NCBI GenBank assembly: GCA_965657085.1
Contig: CBFHND010000005.1
Location: 1-64,000, forward strand
Length of the DNA stretch: 64,000 nucleotides
From: CBFHND01 sp965657085
GTDB taxonomy: Bacteria > Pseudomonadota > Alphaproteobacteria > Rhodobacterales > Rhodobacteraceae
Direction of reading: 5' to 3'
Of the stretch, positions 53,221 through 61,698 are shown piece after piece. Under the pieces are notes generated by a model, which searched no databases, was not told where the DNA came from, and was given only the letters and a program-made list of their open reading frames with translations. The stretch's first letter is position 1, and each line of letters starts with the position of its first letter. A program made the position numbers and the translations under genes.

Positions 53221-53256
53221 GAAAAACCCCCGCGACCTCATGGTGCGGGGGTTTCG
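53221..53256. terminator. Bidirectional terminator between mtaB and petC
   Basis: AAACCCCCGC at 53224-53233 pairs perfectly with GCGGGGGTTT at 53245-53254 around an 11-nt loop. Read on the minus strand it continues with TTTTTC, so it ends the petABC transcript and also can stop mtaB. Confidence 0.88.
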
Positions 53257-53280
53257 CGTTTCAAAGCCGACTGACGCAGA

Positions 53281-54072
53281 TCAGTCTTTCTTCTTGGCCC
53301 GTGCCTTGACCGGTGCCCAGAGGCGCTTGTTGGTCAGGTACAGCAGCACCGACAGGATCGTCAGGAACAGGACCCCGACAAAACCGGCCTGTTTGCGCGC
53401 CATCAACTTGGGCTCCGCCGTCCATGTCAGGAAGGCCGCAACATCCATCGACAGATGCTTGAGATCGTTGTCATGGCCACCCGCGAATTCCACATCTTCG
53501 CCGTAAAGCGGTGGTGCCATCGAAATCCATCCGCCTGGGAACGCCTTGTTCTCATACAGCGTCACACCGGCTTCTTCCTTTTCCTCGCCAGTATAACCGG
53601 TGAGAAGCGAAGCAATGTATTCCGGTCCGCCCATTCCCTTGAACATCTGGTTCAGACCCAGACCGTATGGCCCACTAAAGCCTGCGCGGGCCTTGGCCAT
53701 CAGGCTCAGGTCAGGCGCGTTTTCCAGACCGGACTCGGGGAAGTGATCCACCGGTGTCGCGGGGCGGAAATCATCAAGCTCTGGATCGAACACCTCAAAC
53801 TGTTCGGCGTAGGCACGCACCTGATCTTCGGGCAGGTGTGGGCCACCTTCGTCCGACAGGGTGCGCAGCGGCACGAACTTCAGTCCGTGGCAGGCTGAAC
53901 AGACCTCCGTGTAGACCTGAAGACCACGTTGCAACTGGTTCTGGTCATATGCGCCAAAGGGACCCTCGAAAGAAAAGTCATAGTCTTTGACTTCGCTGTC
54001 AGTAACAGCAGCATGTGCGCCGCTGGCCAGACCCACGGCCAAGGCCGCGCCAAGTGCGAGTTTCTTGAACAT
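53281..54072 (-). CDS. petC: Cytochrome c1 of the bc1 complex
   Basis: The haem-c-carrying subunit that takes electrons from the Rieske protein and passes them to soluble cytochrome c in the periplasm. 263 aa: Sec signal ending AHA, haem site CSACH at about residue 50, and a C-terminal anchoring helix (about 232-251) before a basic tail. ATG at 54072 is chosen because AAGGA sits 8 nt upstream; an ATG 9 bp earlier overlaps it. Third gene of the pet operon. Confidence 0.95.
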   Translation of the reverse strand: MFKKLALGAALAVGLASGAHAAVTDSEVKDYDFSFEGPFGAYDQNQLQRGLQVYTEVCSACHGLKFVPLRTLSDEGGPHLPEDQVRAYAEQFEVFDPELDDFRPATPVDHFPESGLENAPDLSLMAKARAGFSGPYGLGLNQMFKGMGGPEYIASLLTGYTGEEKEEAGVTLYENKAFPGGWISMAPPLYGEDVEFAGGHDNDLKHLSMDVAAFLTWTAEPKLMARKQAGFVGVLFLTILSVLLYLTNKRLWAPVKARAKKKD

Positions 54073-54085
54073 AGTGGTCATCCTT

Positions 54086-55435
54086 TTATTCCGCTGGCGT
54101 CGAAGCAGGACGTGCATCGGCAGACCCGGCTTTCTTGGCCATTTTTGCGGTAAAGTCTTCTTCGATGGTCGCAGGTTGCGCATCCGGTTTCTCGATCACG
54201 CCCAACAGCGGCAAGATCACGAGGAAATAGGCGAACCAGTAAGCCGATGCGATCAACGAGAAGGTCGCGTAAGGCTCTTCTGCGGGCATGGCACCCAGCC
54301 ACATCAGCGCGAAGAAATCGACGACCAGCAGCGCAAACCACCATTTGAACATCGGACGATACCGACCCGAGCGAACCGACGACGTGTCGAGCCACGGTGC
54401 CAGCGCCATCACGGCAATCGCGCCGAACATCGCCAGAACACCAAAGAATTTGGCGTCGATGATGCCACCGGTGATGAACGATGCAATCTGCACCACCCAC
54501 ACTTCACCAGTGAATGCGCGCAGGATCGCGTAGAACGGCAGGAAGTACCATTCCGGCACGATGTGCGCAGGCGTCGCCAATGCGTTGGCTTCGATGTAGT
54601 TGTCAGGGTGGCCAAGATAGTTCGGCATGAAGCCGACGATGGCAAAGAACACCACCAGAATGACCGCCAGCGCGAACAGGTCCTTGATCACGAAGTAGGG
54701 CCAAAACGGCAGGGTGTCTTTCTCGGCGTCTTCTTTCGATGTGCGACGTACTTCGACACCGGTGGGGTTGTTGTTACCCGTCGTGTGGAAGGCCCAGATG
54801 TGCACGATCACCAGACCGGCAATCAGGAACGGCATCAGATAGTGCAGCGAGAAGAAGCGCGTCAGCGTGGCGTTGTCCACGGCTGGACCGCCCAGCAGCC
54901 ACGTCTGCAGACCTTCACCGATGAACGGGATGGCACCAAAGAGGCCGGTAATCACGGTTGCGCCCCAGAAGGACATCTGACCCCAAGGCAGAACGTAGCC
55001 CATGAACGCGGTGCCCATCATCAAAAGGTAAATCAGCATACCGATGATCCACGTGACCTCACGGGGCGCCTTGTAAGAGCCGTAGTAGAGACCACGGAAG
55101 ATGTGGGCATAGACCGCAATGAAGAACAGCGACGCGCCATTCGCGTGCATGTACCGCAACATATAGCCGCCATTCACGTTGCGCATGATGTGTTCGACGC
55201 TGGCAAAGGCCAGATCGACGTGCGGCGTGTAATGCATGACCAGCACGATGCCGGTGATGATTTGCAGCACCAGACAGAACGTCAGCACGATACCCCAGAT
55301 CCACATCCAGTTCAGGTTCTTGGGTGTGGGGATCATCAGCGTGTCATACAGCAATCCGACAACCGGGAGGCGGCGGTGCAGCCACTTCTCGCCACCGGAT
55401 TTCGGTTCGTAATGGTCGTGAGGAATTCCAGCCAT
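54086..55435 (-). CDS. petB: Cytochrome b of the bc1 complex
   Basis: The membrane subunit, 449 aa, with eight or nine helices, carrying the two b haems and the quinol sites. The first helix group is followed by the His-ligand helices at about 80-110 and 180-215 (two His pairs). The PEWYFLPFYA block (Qo site PEWY) is at about residue 295. Bacterial-type C-terminal extension is present. Between petA and petC on the minus strand. Confidence 0.95.
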   Translation of the reverse strand: MAGIPHDHYEPKSGGEKWLHRRLPVVGLLYDTLMIPTPKNLNWMWIWGIVLTFCLVLQIITGIVLVMHYTPHVDLAFASVEHIMRNVNGGYMLRYMHANGASLFFIAVYAHIFRGLYYGSYKAPREVTWIIGMLIYLLMMGTAFMGYVLPWGQMSFWGATVITGLFGAIPFIGEGLQTWLLGGPAVDNATLTRFFSLHYLMPFLIAGLVIVHIWAFHTTGNNNPTGVEVRRTSKEDAEKDTLPFWPYFVIKDLFALAVILVVFFAIVGFMPNYLGHPDNYIEANALATPAHIVPEWYFLPFYAILRAFTGEVWVVQIASFITGGIIDAKFFGVLAMFGAIAVMALAPWLDTSSVRSGRYRPMFKWWFALLVVDFFALMWLGAMPAEEPYATFSLIASAYWFAYFLVILPLLGVIEKPDAQPATIEEDFTAKMAKKAGSADARPASTPAE

Positions 55436-55447
55436 TGGTCTTTCTCC

Positions 55448-56005
55448 TTAACCGAGTTTGATTGTCGAGTCGTCGAGGAATTCAGCCACCGGAACCAGCA
55501 GGTTGGTGGGCGCAGGACCTTTGCGGATACGGCCCGAAGTGTCATAGTGCGACCCGTGGCACGGGCAGAACCAACCGCCAAAGTCGCCCGCATCGCCCAA
55601 TGGTACACAGCCAAGGTGTGTACACACGCCGATCATCACCAGCCATTCACCATCTACGCTGAGCGACCGGTTTTCATCTGTGGCGGGCACTTCGCCAAGG
55701 TTTTCGTTGCGGGCCACCTGATCGGGCAAGTCCGTCATATCGACCGAGCGGGCATCGGTAATTTCTTCTTCGGTACGGCGACGCAGGAAGACGGGTTTTC
55801 CCAGCCATTTTACAGTGATTTGCGTGCCGGGCTCGACGACGCTCACGTCAACGCGGATCGACGACAACGCCTTGACGTCAGCCGACGGGTTCATCTGGTT
55901 GACCAAGGGCCAGACCGCGGCACCGGCCGTCACCGCACCCGCACCAGCCGTGGCATAGTACAGGAAATCGCGACGTGTGCCTTCGTGTTCATCTGTGTGG
56001 GACAC
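55448..56005 (-). CDS. petA: Rieske iron-sulfur protein of the bc1 complex
   Basis: The 2Fe-2S subunit that takes an electron from quinol at the outer face of the membrane, 185 aa. A twin-arginine motif (TRRDFLYYA) and hydrophobic anchor are at about residues 10-40; cluster ligands lie in CTHLGC and CPCHGSHY. GTG at 56005 follows GGAG by 7-9 nt and gives the N-terminus found in homologues; an ATG at 56041 lacks a site. First gene of petABC; the promoter is in 56006-56232. Confidence 0.95.
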   Translation of the reverse strand: MSHTDEHEGTRRDFLYYATAGAGAVTAGAAVWPLVNQMNPSADVKALSSIRVDVSVVEPGTQITVKWLGKPVFLRRRTEEEITDARSVDMTDLPDQVARNENLGEVPATDENRSLSVDGEWLVMIGVCTHLGCVPLGDAGDFGGWFCPCHGSHYDTSGRIRKGPAPTNLLVPVAEFLDDSTIKLG

Positions 56006-56232
56006 GGGGTTTACTCCAAATCTTCTGGCCAGTTGGGCCATTCGCCAATAGGGCCACGCGCGAACGCAGCCTTTCTCGACGGGTATCTAGCGAGGTCAGG
56101 CCCATCCGTCCAGCATGATTGATGGTGCACGTGGTCGCAGGCACGCAGTAAATCCGAGCAATCAAACGTATTTGCGCACCTGCAAAAGCCCCGGTCGCAA
56201 AAATCCGAGTCCGTCGACGATCCGATTCGCAA

Positions 56233-56841
56233 TCAACCTTGTGGAACGGTCTCTTGCATCGACGGACGCGCGGAGAACTTTTCATACCACGCCGCGAGAG
56301 CGTCATGCCCCTTGCGCCAATCCCTGTCTCCGTGACGGAAATCAAGATAGCCCAGCGCGCAACCAACCGACACTTGGCCGATATCGATAGGGCCATTCAA
56401 ATGACCCATCCAGCGCGTGTTCAAAGCCGAAAGACCTCGTGTTACCTTTTCCCACTGCGCTTCAACCCACTTTTCCGATTGGATGGCTTCCTCACGAAAG
56501 CGGCGCTCGTAGATCATCGAAACCGCGGCATCCATGATCCCGTCGCCCGTGGCCTCGAGCGTCAGGATTTCCCAGTTGTTGCCCTTGCCATAAAGCCCGG
56601 CATCCGCCCGATCATCCAGAAACCGTGTGATGACGCGGCTGTCATAAAGGGTTGCCCCTTCATCCCGCACCAGCGCCGGGATCTTGCCAATCGGGTTGGC
56701 CGCGGCAAGGGCCGCATCCGTGCCGCCGGGGGCGGCCACGACATTGACCAGCTCGGCATCATCTATTTGCTCTGTTTCGTGCAGAACAACCAAAACCTTG
56801 CGAACAAAGGGCGACGGCCCTGCCATCATCAGTTTCATCAT
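56233..56841 (-). CDS. Glutathione S-transferase family protein
   Basis: A GST-fold protein, about 202 aa. The N-terminal thioredoxin-like part has SPFVRKV in place of a Cys or Tyr active-site block, followed by GKIPAL and YDSRVITRFL, the glutathione contact region. The C-terminal helical domain is shortened relative to classic GSTs. The class and activity are unclear. AGGGAG precedes the ATG at 56841, and another ATG is adjacent. Monocistronic, convergent with nothing, about 63 bp from the PaiB-like gene. Confidence 0.85.
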   Translation of the reverse strand: MMKLMMAGPSPFVRKVLVVLHETEQIDDAELVNVVAAPGGTDAALAAANPIGKIPALVRDEGATLYDSRVITRFLDDRADAGLYGKGNNWEILTLEATGDGIMDAAVSMIYERRFREEAIQSEKWVEAQWEKVTRGLSALNTRWMGHLNGPIDIGQVSVGCALGYLDFRHGDRDWRKGHDALAAWYEKFSARPSMQETVPQG

Positions 56842-56904
56842 CGTTCTCCCTTTTGATCCTGTTCGCTGCACCCTAGCTCACTGTCCAGTCAGCGCAACCA
56901 GAGC

Positions 56905-57528
56905 CTAGCCGCCCTGTGCCCCGCGCATCAGGGCCGCAAGCACGCGCAGTTCCTGACCCAAACCATAGGCCTCTACCCCATCAGCCGCACGCATCCGCAC
57001 CTCATCCGGTTTGTTCTGGCTTAGCTTCCAGGTGCCATCGACCTCGTGGACCTGCATCCGGCACGGCACGATCTGGCGCATCATCCGCTGCATCACGTCC
57101 GGTGTCATCTTGTCCGTGGTCCAGGGTGTCTTGGGCTGCAACTGGTCCTCGAAATGCGCTGATTGCCGGTCGAGCATCGCGTGCAATTCGTCCTGCGGGC
57201 GCGCTTCAAGCGTTCCGGTCAGGTGGACGGCCACATAGTTCCAAGTCGGCACCTGATCATCGACCAGATACCAGTCAGGCGAGACATAGCTGTCGGGTCC
57301 GCTGACCGCGATGCGCGCTGGCCGCGGTTCTTTGAGCATCCGCGCGATGGGATTCGACCGCACCAGATGCAGATCGATCATCTTGCCATCATCCGACAAC
57401 AGGAACGGCACATGGCTTTGCAATGGTCCCTCCGGCCCGTTCACCGCCAACACGCCGAACGCCCGCTCCCGCGCAAAGGCAAGGTTTCGCTGGGCCGTGG
57501 CATCGTGAAAGATCGGGTTCGGGTGCAT
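56905..57528 (-). CDS. FMN-binding negative transcriptional regulator (PaiB family)
   Basis: 207 aa with the FMN-binding split-barrel fold of the PaiB family. Blocks include GPLQSHVPFLLSDDG, HLVRSNP and PTWNYVAVHLTGT. Relatives in Bacillus repress sporulation and protease genes, but most have no shown DNA binding, so the regulatory role is an inherited name. Divergent from the FMN riboswitch-ribH unit with about 70 bp between. A flavin link is suggestive. Confidence 0.88.
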   Translation of the reverse strand: MHPNPIFHDATAQRNLAFARERAFGVLAVNGPEGPLQSHVPFLLSDDGKMIDLHLVRSNPIARMLKEPRPARIAVSGPDSYVSPDWYLVDDQVPTWNYVAVHLTGTLEARPQDELHAMLDRQSAHFEDQLQPKTPWTTDKMTPDVMQRMMRQIVPCRMQVHEVDGTWKLSQNKPDEVRMRAADGVEAYGLGQELRVLAALMRGAQGG

Positions 57529-57595
57529 GTCTGTGACCTTATGTCTTGCCCGACAAGCTATTGCAGCCCTGCCCGGTATTTGGCAACCTGTGCAT

Positions 57596-57750
57596 GTTCT
57601 CAGGGCGGGGCGGAATTCCCCACCGGCGGTATGCAGGCCCGAACGATGGTGACCTGTAAGCCCGCGAGCGGCTTTCGCGCATGCGTGGGAGTGTCAGCAG
57701 ATCTGGTGAGATGCCAGAGCCGACGGTCATAGTCCGGATGAAAGAGAACG
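57596..57750 (+). ncRNA. FMN riboswitch (RFN element) upstream of ribH
   Basis: A conserved RFN aptamer: the closing stem pairs GTTCTC with GAGAAC at the ends, and the internal conserved GGGCGGGG, CCACCGGCGG and GGATGAAAG blocks are all seen. Bound FMN should switch off ribH. Between aptamer and gene there are two hairpins: 57754-57780 (CACGC/GCGTG stem) and 57794-57819, where CCTTGG pairs with CCAAGG and covers the ribosome site. Confidence 0.93.
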
Positions 57751-57828
57751 TGGCACGCGCCCGGCATCCTGCGGGGCGTGTGGCATGTAATCGCCTTGGG
57801 TGACGTGTCTGAACCAAGGAGATAAACC

Positions 57829-58272
57829 ATGACACACACCCGATTTGCATTTGTCAAAGCCCAATGGCACGCCGAGGTCGTAGACCGTGCCTTGGATGGG
57901 TTTCTTGACCGCATTCCCGAAACCCAGGTCGACAGCTTCGATGTTCCCGGCGCCTTCGAGATGCCGTTGATGGCGCGCGATCTTGCGGCCAGTGGTCGCT
58001 ACGCTGCCGTTGTCTGCGCGGCATTGGTGGTGGATGGCGGGATTTACCGTCACGATTTTGTCGCCAGTGCCGTGGTGGATGGGTTGATGCGCGCAGGCCT
58101 TGATACCGGCGTGCCAGTCCTGTCAGTATCGCTGACACCGCATCACTTTCAGGAAACCGATCACCATCTGGCGATCTACCGCGAACACTTCGTCACCAAG
58201 GGGCGCGAAGCAGCCGAGGCCGCGCTTGGCATTCTCAAGGCCCGACAGGCCCTGATCCAGCAGGCGGCCTAG
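57829..58272 (+). CDS. ribH: 6,7-dimethyl-8-ribityllumazine synthase, RibH2 type
   Basis: Joins the pyrimidinedione and the butanone phosphate precursor of riboflavin, 147 aa. Residues in GGIYRHDFVA, VDGLM and VPVLSVSLTPHHFQ match the RibH2 subtype of Rhizobiales and not the classical type, known to be separate from the main rib operon and to form decamers. SD AAGGAG lies 7 nt before the ATG inside a hairpin that could be sequestered. FMN riboswitch-controlled; no other rib gene adjoins. The gene converges with thiQ, with stops 4 bp overlapping. Confidence 0.9.
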   Translation: MTHTRFAFVKAQWHAEVVDRALDGFLDRIPETQVDSFDVPGAFEMPLMARDLAASGRYAAVVCAALVVDGGIYRHDFVASAVVDGLMRAGLDTGVPVLSVSLTPHHFQETDHHLAIYREHFVTKGREAAEAALGILKARQALIQQAA

Positions 58273-58967
58273 CCCTCACCCAGATAAGCACGCAAGGCTG
58301 GCGGCGGATTGTCCATCAAGGCATCCGCCGCTTGCGGTGGCTGTGCTACTCCGCCTTCCACAAAGATTACCTTGTCGGCAAACCGGCGCACGTCGGAGGG
58401 CGCGTGCGTGACCATAAGAACTGCCGCCCCGGTATCCTCTGCAACGGTGCGCACCAGATCCAGCATTTCGTCGCGCAGGGCAGGGCCAAGTGCTGCAAAA
58501 GGTTCGTCCAGCAGCATCAGGGGTTTGCCTTGTACCAGCATGCGCGCCAACGCGGCACGGCTTTGCTGTCCGCCGGATACCTGCGACGGCCTCCGCCCGC
58601 CCAGCCCGTCCAGCCCCACACGCGCCAGCGCGGCATCAACCCTTGCCACTTCATCTGCGGTCAGGCGTAAGGCAGGGCGCAGGCCCAATCCCACGTTCTG
58701 CGCCAGTGTCAGGTGTGGAAACAGGTTGCCGTCCTGAAACAGCATCGCCATGTCACGCCCATCCGGGGGGGCGTTGGAAATGTCCCGCCCTGACACAGAA
58801 ATGCGCCCCGACTGTAACGGCAAGAACCCTGCAATGGCAGCAACTATTGTGGATTTTCCTGACCCGGACGGGCCGATGATGGCGACCCTTTCGCCTGCCT
58901 CAATGGTCAGATCGGCCCGCAGGCTGAAATCCCCCTGAGACACTGTCACATCATGCAGATACAGCAC
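58269..58967 (-). CDS. thiQ: Thiamine ABC transporter ATP-binding protein
   Basis: The ATPase of the thiamine/TPP importer, 232 aa: Walker A GPSGSGKST near residue 33, signature VSGGQQSRAALAR, Walker B LMLLDEP. It overlaps the end of thiP by 17 bp. Third gene of the thiBPQ operon under a TPP riboswitch. Confidence 0.95.
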   Translation of the reverse strand: MLYLHDVTVSQGDFSLRADLTIEAGERVAIIGPSGSGKSTIVAAIAGFLPLQSGRISVSGRDISNAPPDGRDMAMLFQDGNLFPHLTLAQNVGLGLRPALRLTADEVARVDAALARVGLDGLGGRRPSQVSGGQQSRAALARMLVQGKPLMLLDEPFAALGPALRDEMLDLVRTVAEDTGAAVLMVTHAPSDVRRFADKVIFVEGGVAQPPQAADALMDNPPPALRAYLGEG

Positions 58968-60510
58968 CGCGTCGCCCCCATGTGTCGCAAATCCAGAATA
59001 CGGCGAATGCCAGCGCCAAGAGCAACAGCGCAGCGCCCGCCGCGGCCTCCATCCTATACGCGCCCATCAACCGGTACATTTGCAAGGGCAGCGTCGCGCG
59101 GGACGGATCGGCAAAAAGCGCAACAACGCCCAAGTCGCCCATCGACAGCGCCCCGGCCAGACCGGCGGCAAATCCGATCTGGGGGCGCACGCCCGGCAAG
59201 ACAACAAAAGCCCACAGTCGCAGGCCACGCAGGCCCAGCGCCTGCGCCAGGCGGCCATGGCCTTGAATAACGTCCCGCACACCCGGCACCAGAACCCGCA
59301 GCGCAAAGGGCAGAGCCATCAGGGCATTGACCAAGGCCGTCACGATCAACGCCAGCCGCGCAGGATCAGCGACGGGGTTGATCACGATGAACCATCCCGT
59401 GCCGATCATCAAAGGCGATGCGGCAAGCCCCAACAGACCCGCCGCCTCGACCCCGCCGCGACGGGCCGTGGCAATCCAACCGGCCATGGGCAAGGCCAGT
59501 GACAACATCACCGCAACGCTCAGGCCGGACACCCAAAGCGATGCCCACGCGGCCTGCCAGACCGAAGGCGGCAAGCCCGCCAACCCCGGCGCCCCTGCCA
59601 GAACCACAGCCGCCATGGGTATCAGCAAAAAGCCGGCGGCCAGCCCTATCCAAGCGCCGTCCAAACCCCGGCGCCATCCACAGGGCGCATCCCAACGCCG
59701 CACATCGCGCCCCTGCCCGCCGATCAGCGACACGGCAGGGATCAACCAAAGCGCCAACGCTGCCGCCGACCCGGCAACAGCCAACTGCACCAGCGAAAGA
59801 ACCGCGGCACGACCCAGATCAAAATCAAAACGGAAGGCCTGATAGATCGCCAATTCAATGGTGGTGGCGCGTGGCCCTCCGCCAAGGGTCAAGGCAACCG
59901 CAAAGCTGGTCAGACAGATCACGAAGATCAGCGCGCAGGCCCCCGGAACCACCTGTTTCAGAACTGGCCATTCCAGAACGCGCATCACCATGCCGGGCGG
60001 CAGACCCAATTGTGCGGACAGGCGAAAGCGTTCGGCAGGCACCGCTTGCCAGCCTTGCAGGATCAACCGTGTGGCCAGCGGGAGATTGAAAAACACATGG
60101 GCCAGAACCACGCCGTGCAATCCGTAGATCGACAAGGGTTCGATGCCCCAGACCCCCAGCACCTGATTGACCCATCCGCCGCGTCCGAAGACCGTCAACA
60201 GGCCCAGAACGGCAACGATCACCGGCAGGATGAAAGGCGCGCCAAGCAGAGAAATCAGCAACGCGCGCCCAGCGAATCGACGCCGCGCCAGGGCGCGCGC
60301 AACAGGGACCGCCAGCACGACACTGAACATCGCGGACAGGAATGCCTGCCAAACCGTGAAACGGATCGCGGCCAAATCGCCCGCTCCGAGGACAAAGCGC
60401 CCTTCGGACCGCAAGGCCACCGCGACCAGCGCAGTGCCGATCAGCGCGACGATGAAAACCGCCGCGCTGATGCCGCCAAAGCGGCTTAGTTTGAAAGCGC
60501 GTTCAGCCAT
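58951..60510 (-). CDS. thiP: Thiamine ABC transporter permease
   Basis: The membrane channel of the thiamine importer, 519 aa, with two fused permease domains (about 12-240 and 275-500), each carrying the EAA-like loop that docks the ATPase. About 12 helices. It overlaps thiB by 25 bp at its start and thiQ by 17 bp at its end, a tight operon. Confidence 0.94.
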   Translation of the reverse strand: MAERAFKLSRFGGISAAVFIVALIGTALVAVALRSEGRFVLGAGDLAAIRFTVWQAFLSAMFSVVLAVPVARALARRRFAGRALLISLLGAPFILPVIVAVLGLLTVFGRGGWVNQVLGVWGIEPLSIYGLHGVVLAHVFFNLPLATRLILQGWQAVPAERFRLSAQLGLPPGMVMRVLEWPVLKQVVPGACALIFVICLTSFAVALTLGGGPRATTIELAIYQAFRFDFDLGRAAVLSLVQLAVAGSAAALALWLIPAVSLIGGQGRDVRRWDAPCGWRRGLDGAWIGLAAGFLLIPMAAVVLAGAPGLAGLPPSVWQAAWASLWVSGLSVAVMLSLALPMAGWIATARRGGVEAAGLLGLAASPLMIGTGWFIVINPVADPARLALIVTALVNALMALPFALRVLVPGVRDVIQGHGRLAQALGLRGLRLWAFVVLPGVRPQIGFAAGLAGALSMGDLGVVALFADPSRATLPLQMYRLMGAYRMEAAAGAALLLLALAFAVFWICDTWGRRGAVSA

Positions 60511-61463
60511 TCCTGCAACGCTTCATCCCGCATCGCGGGGGCGTCCTCGGACGGGACAAGCAACGCCTTTTCAGGGATCACCAACGTCTCGAACCCTGCA
60601 GGCAGGCCATCAGCTGGCAGAACCGCGGGGTACATCCAGTTCGTGGTGGGAATAATCGACTGGAACGCATCCGACACCATGAAATCAAGGAACTGATCCG
60701 CCAATGCCGGCTGGTCGGATGCCGCCAGTTTGGCTGCAACTTCGACTTGCAGGTAATGGCCTTCGTCAAAGGCGGCGGCAGCCTTGGTCGCGTCCTCTTC
60801 GGCGATCAGGTGATAGGCGGGCGATGTGGTATAGGACAGGACCATGTCGGCTTCACCTTCAAGGAACAGGCCGTAGGCTTCGGACCAGCCCTTTGTCACC
60901 GTTACGACATTGTCGGCCATACCTTCCCAGATGTCCGCCGCCGCATCGCCATAGGCCGTCTTGACCCACATCAGCAGGCCTAGACCGGGGGTCGAAGATC
61001 GCGGGTCTTGAATGACGATCTTCAGATCGCTTGCGCCCAGCGCCTTGAAGTTTGTGGGCGCATCCAGCCCCGCGTTGTGCACAAAGGCGAAATAGCCCCA
61101 ATCGTAGGGCACGAATGTCGTGTCGACCCAGTCCAAAGGCATGGAAAAGCTGGCGCTGACCGCGTGCGGCGCAAACAGGCCAGTTTCGGCGGCGGCCGCT
61201 GTGAGGTTGGTGTCAAGACCAAGAACCACGTCCGCCTCGGTCCGTGCGCCCTCCAGCTTGATCCGTGCCAAAAGGGCGGCGCCATCGCCTGCGCCCACGA
61301 ATTGCAGATCGCAGTTGCAGGTTTCTTCGAACGCTTTCTCGACCGCCGGGCCGGGGCCCCAATCGGACACAAAGCTGTCGTAGGTGTAAACAGTCAGAAC
61401 AGGCGTTTCCGCCATGGCAGTGGTTGCTGCAAGAACTCCCGCTGCAAAAGTAAGATGCTTCAT
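60486..61463 (-). CDS. thiB: Thiamine-binding periplasmic protein
   Basis: Captures thiamine and its phosphates in the periplasm, 325 aa. Sec signal of about 18 residues (cut before ETPVLTVYTYDSF), then the two-lobe binding fold with the LDTNL and TTSPAYH segments of the family. ATG at 61463 is preferred as GGAGG lies 6 nt upstream; the open frame runs on to 61643. First gene of thiBPQ. Confidence 0.94.
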   Translation of the reverse strand: MKHLTFAAGVLAATTAMAETPVLTVYTYDSFVSDWGPGPAVEKAFEETCNCDLQFVGAGDGAALLARIKLEGARTEADVVLGLDTNLTAAAAETGLFAPHAVSASFSMPLDWVDTTFVPYDWGYFAFVHNAGLDAPTNFKALGASDLKIVIQDPRSSTPGLGLLMWVKTAYGDAAADIWEGMADNVVTVTKGWSEAYGLFLEGEADMVLSYTTSPAYHLIAEEDATKAAAAFDEGHYLQVEVAAKLAASDQPALADQFLDFMVSDAFQSIIPTTNWMYPAVLPADGLPAGFETLVIPEKALLVPSEDAPAMRDEALQEWLNALSN

Positions 61464-61512
61464 AGTCATCCTCCAGATTGCTGGCGAAAGGGCAAAGCTG
61501 TGGATGAGATCC

Positions 61513-61606
61513 AGAACCTTCCCTCCGCCGGTGTTAACCGGTTCAGGTTCAACGGGTTCGCCACACTGGCATCTCAGCTTGCACCGCAAGCACCCCGAGG
61601 TACGAC
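61513..61606 (-). ncRNA. TPP riboswitch (THI element) upstream of thiB
   Basis: On the minus strand the conserved elements of the THI aptamer occur in order: CGGGGTGC, CTGAGATG, ACCCGTTGAACCTGA, and GCGGAGGGAAG. TPP binding should reduce thiBPQ expression. Confidence 0.94.
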
Positions 61607-61698
61607 GGAACGTAGGGCGGTGTGCGCCCGACCGCAAGCACAATAACCTTGAGCCACGGCAGTCAGACCGCTAGAGCGGTGCGGCAAAGGAGCAGCCC

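Noticed and set aside
53228..53254. G-run/C-run as a possible G-quadruplex
   Set aside because: It is better explained as the stem of the bidirectional terminator.
53987..56122. 711-codon open frame on the plus strand across the pet operon
   Set aside because: It is the antisense of petC, petB and petA; composition is dominated by Arg, His, Gln and Asp, with no recognisable domain.
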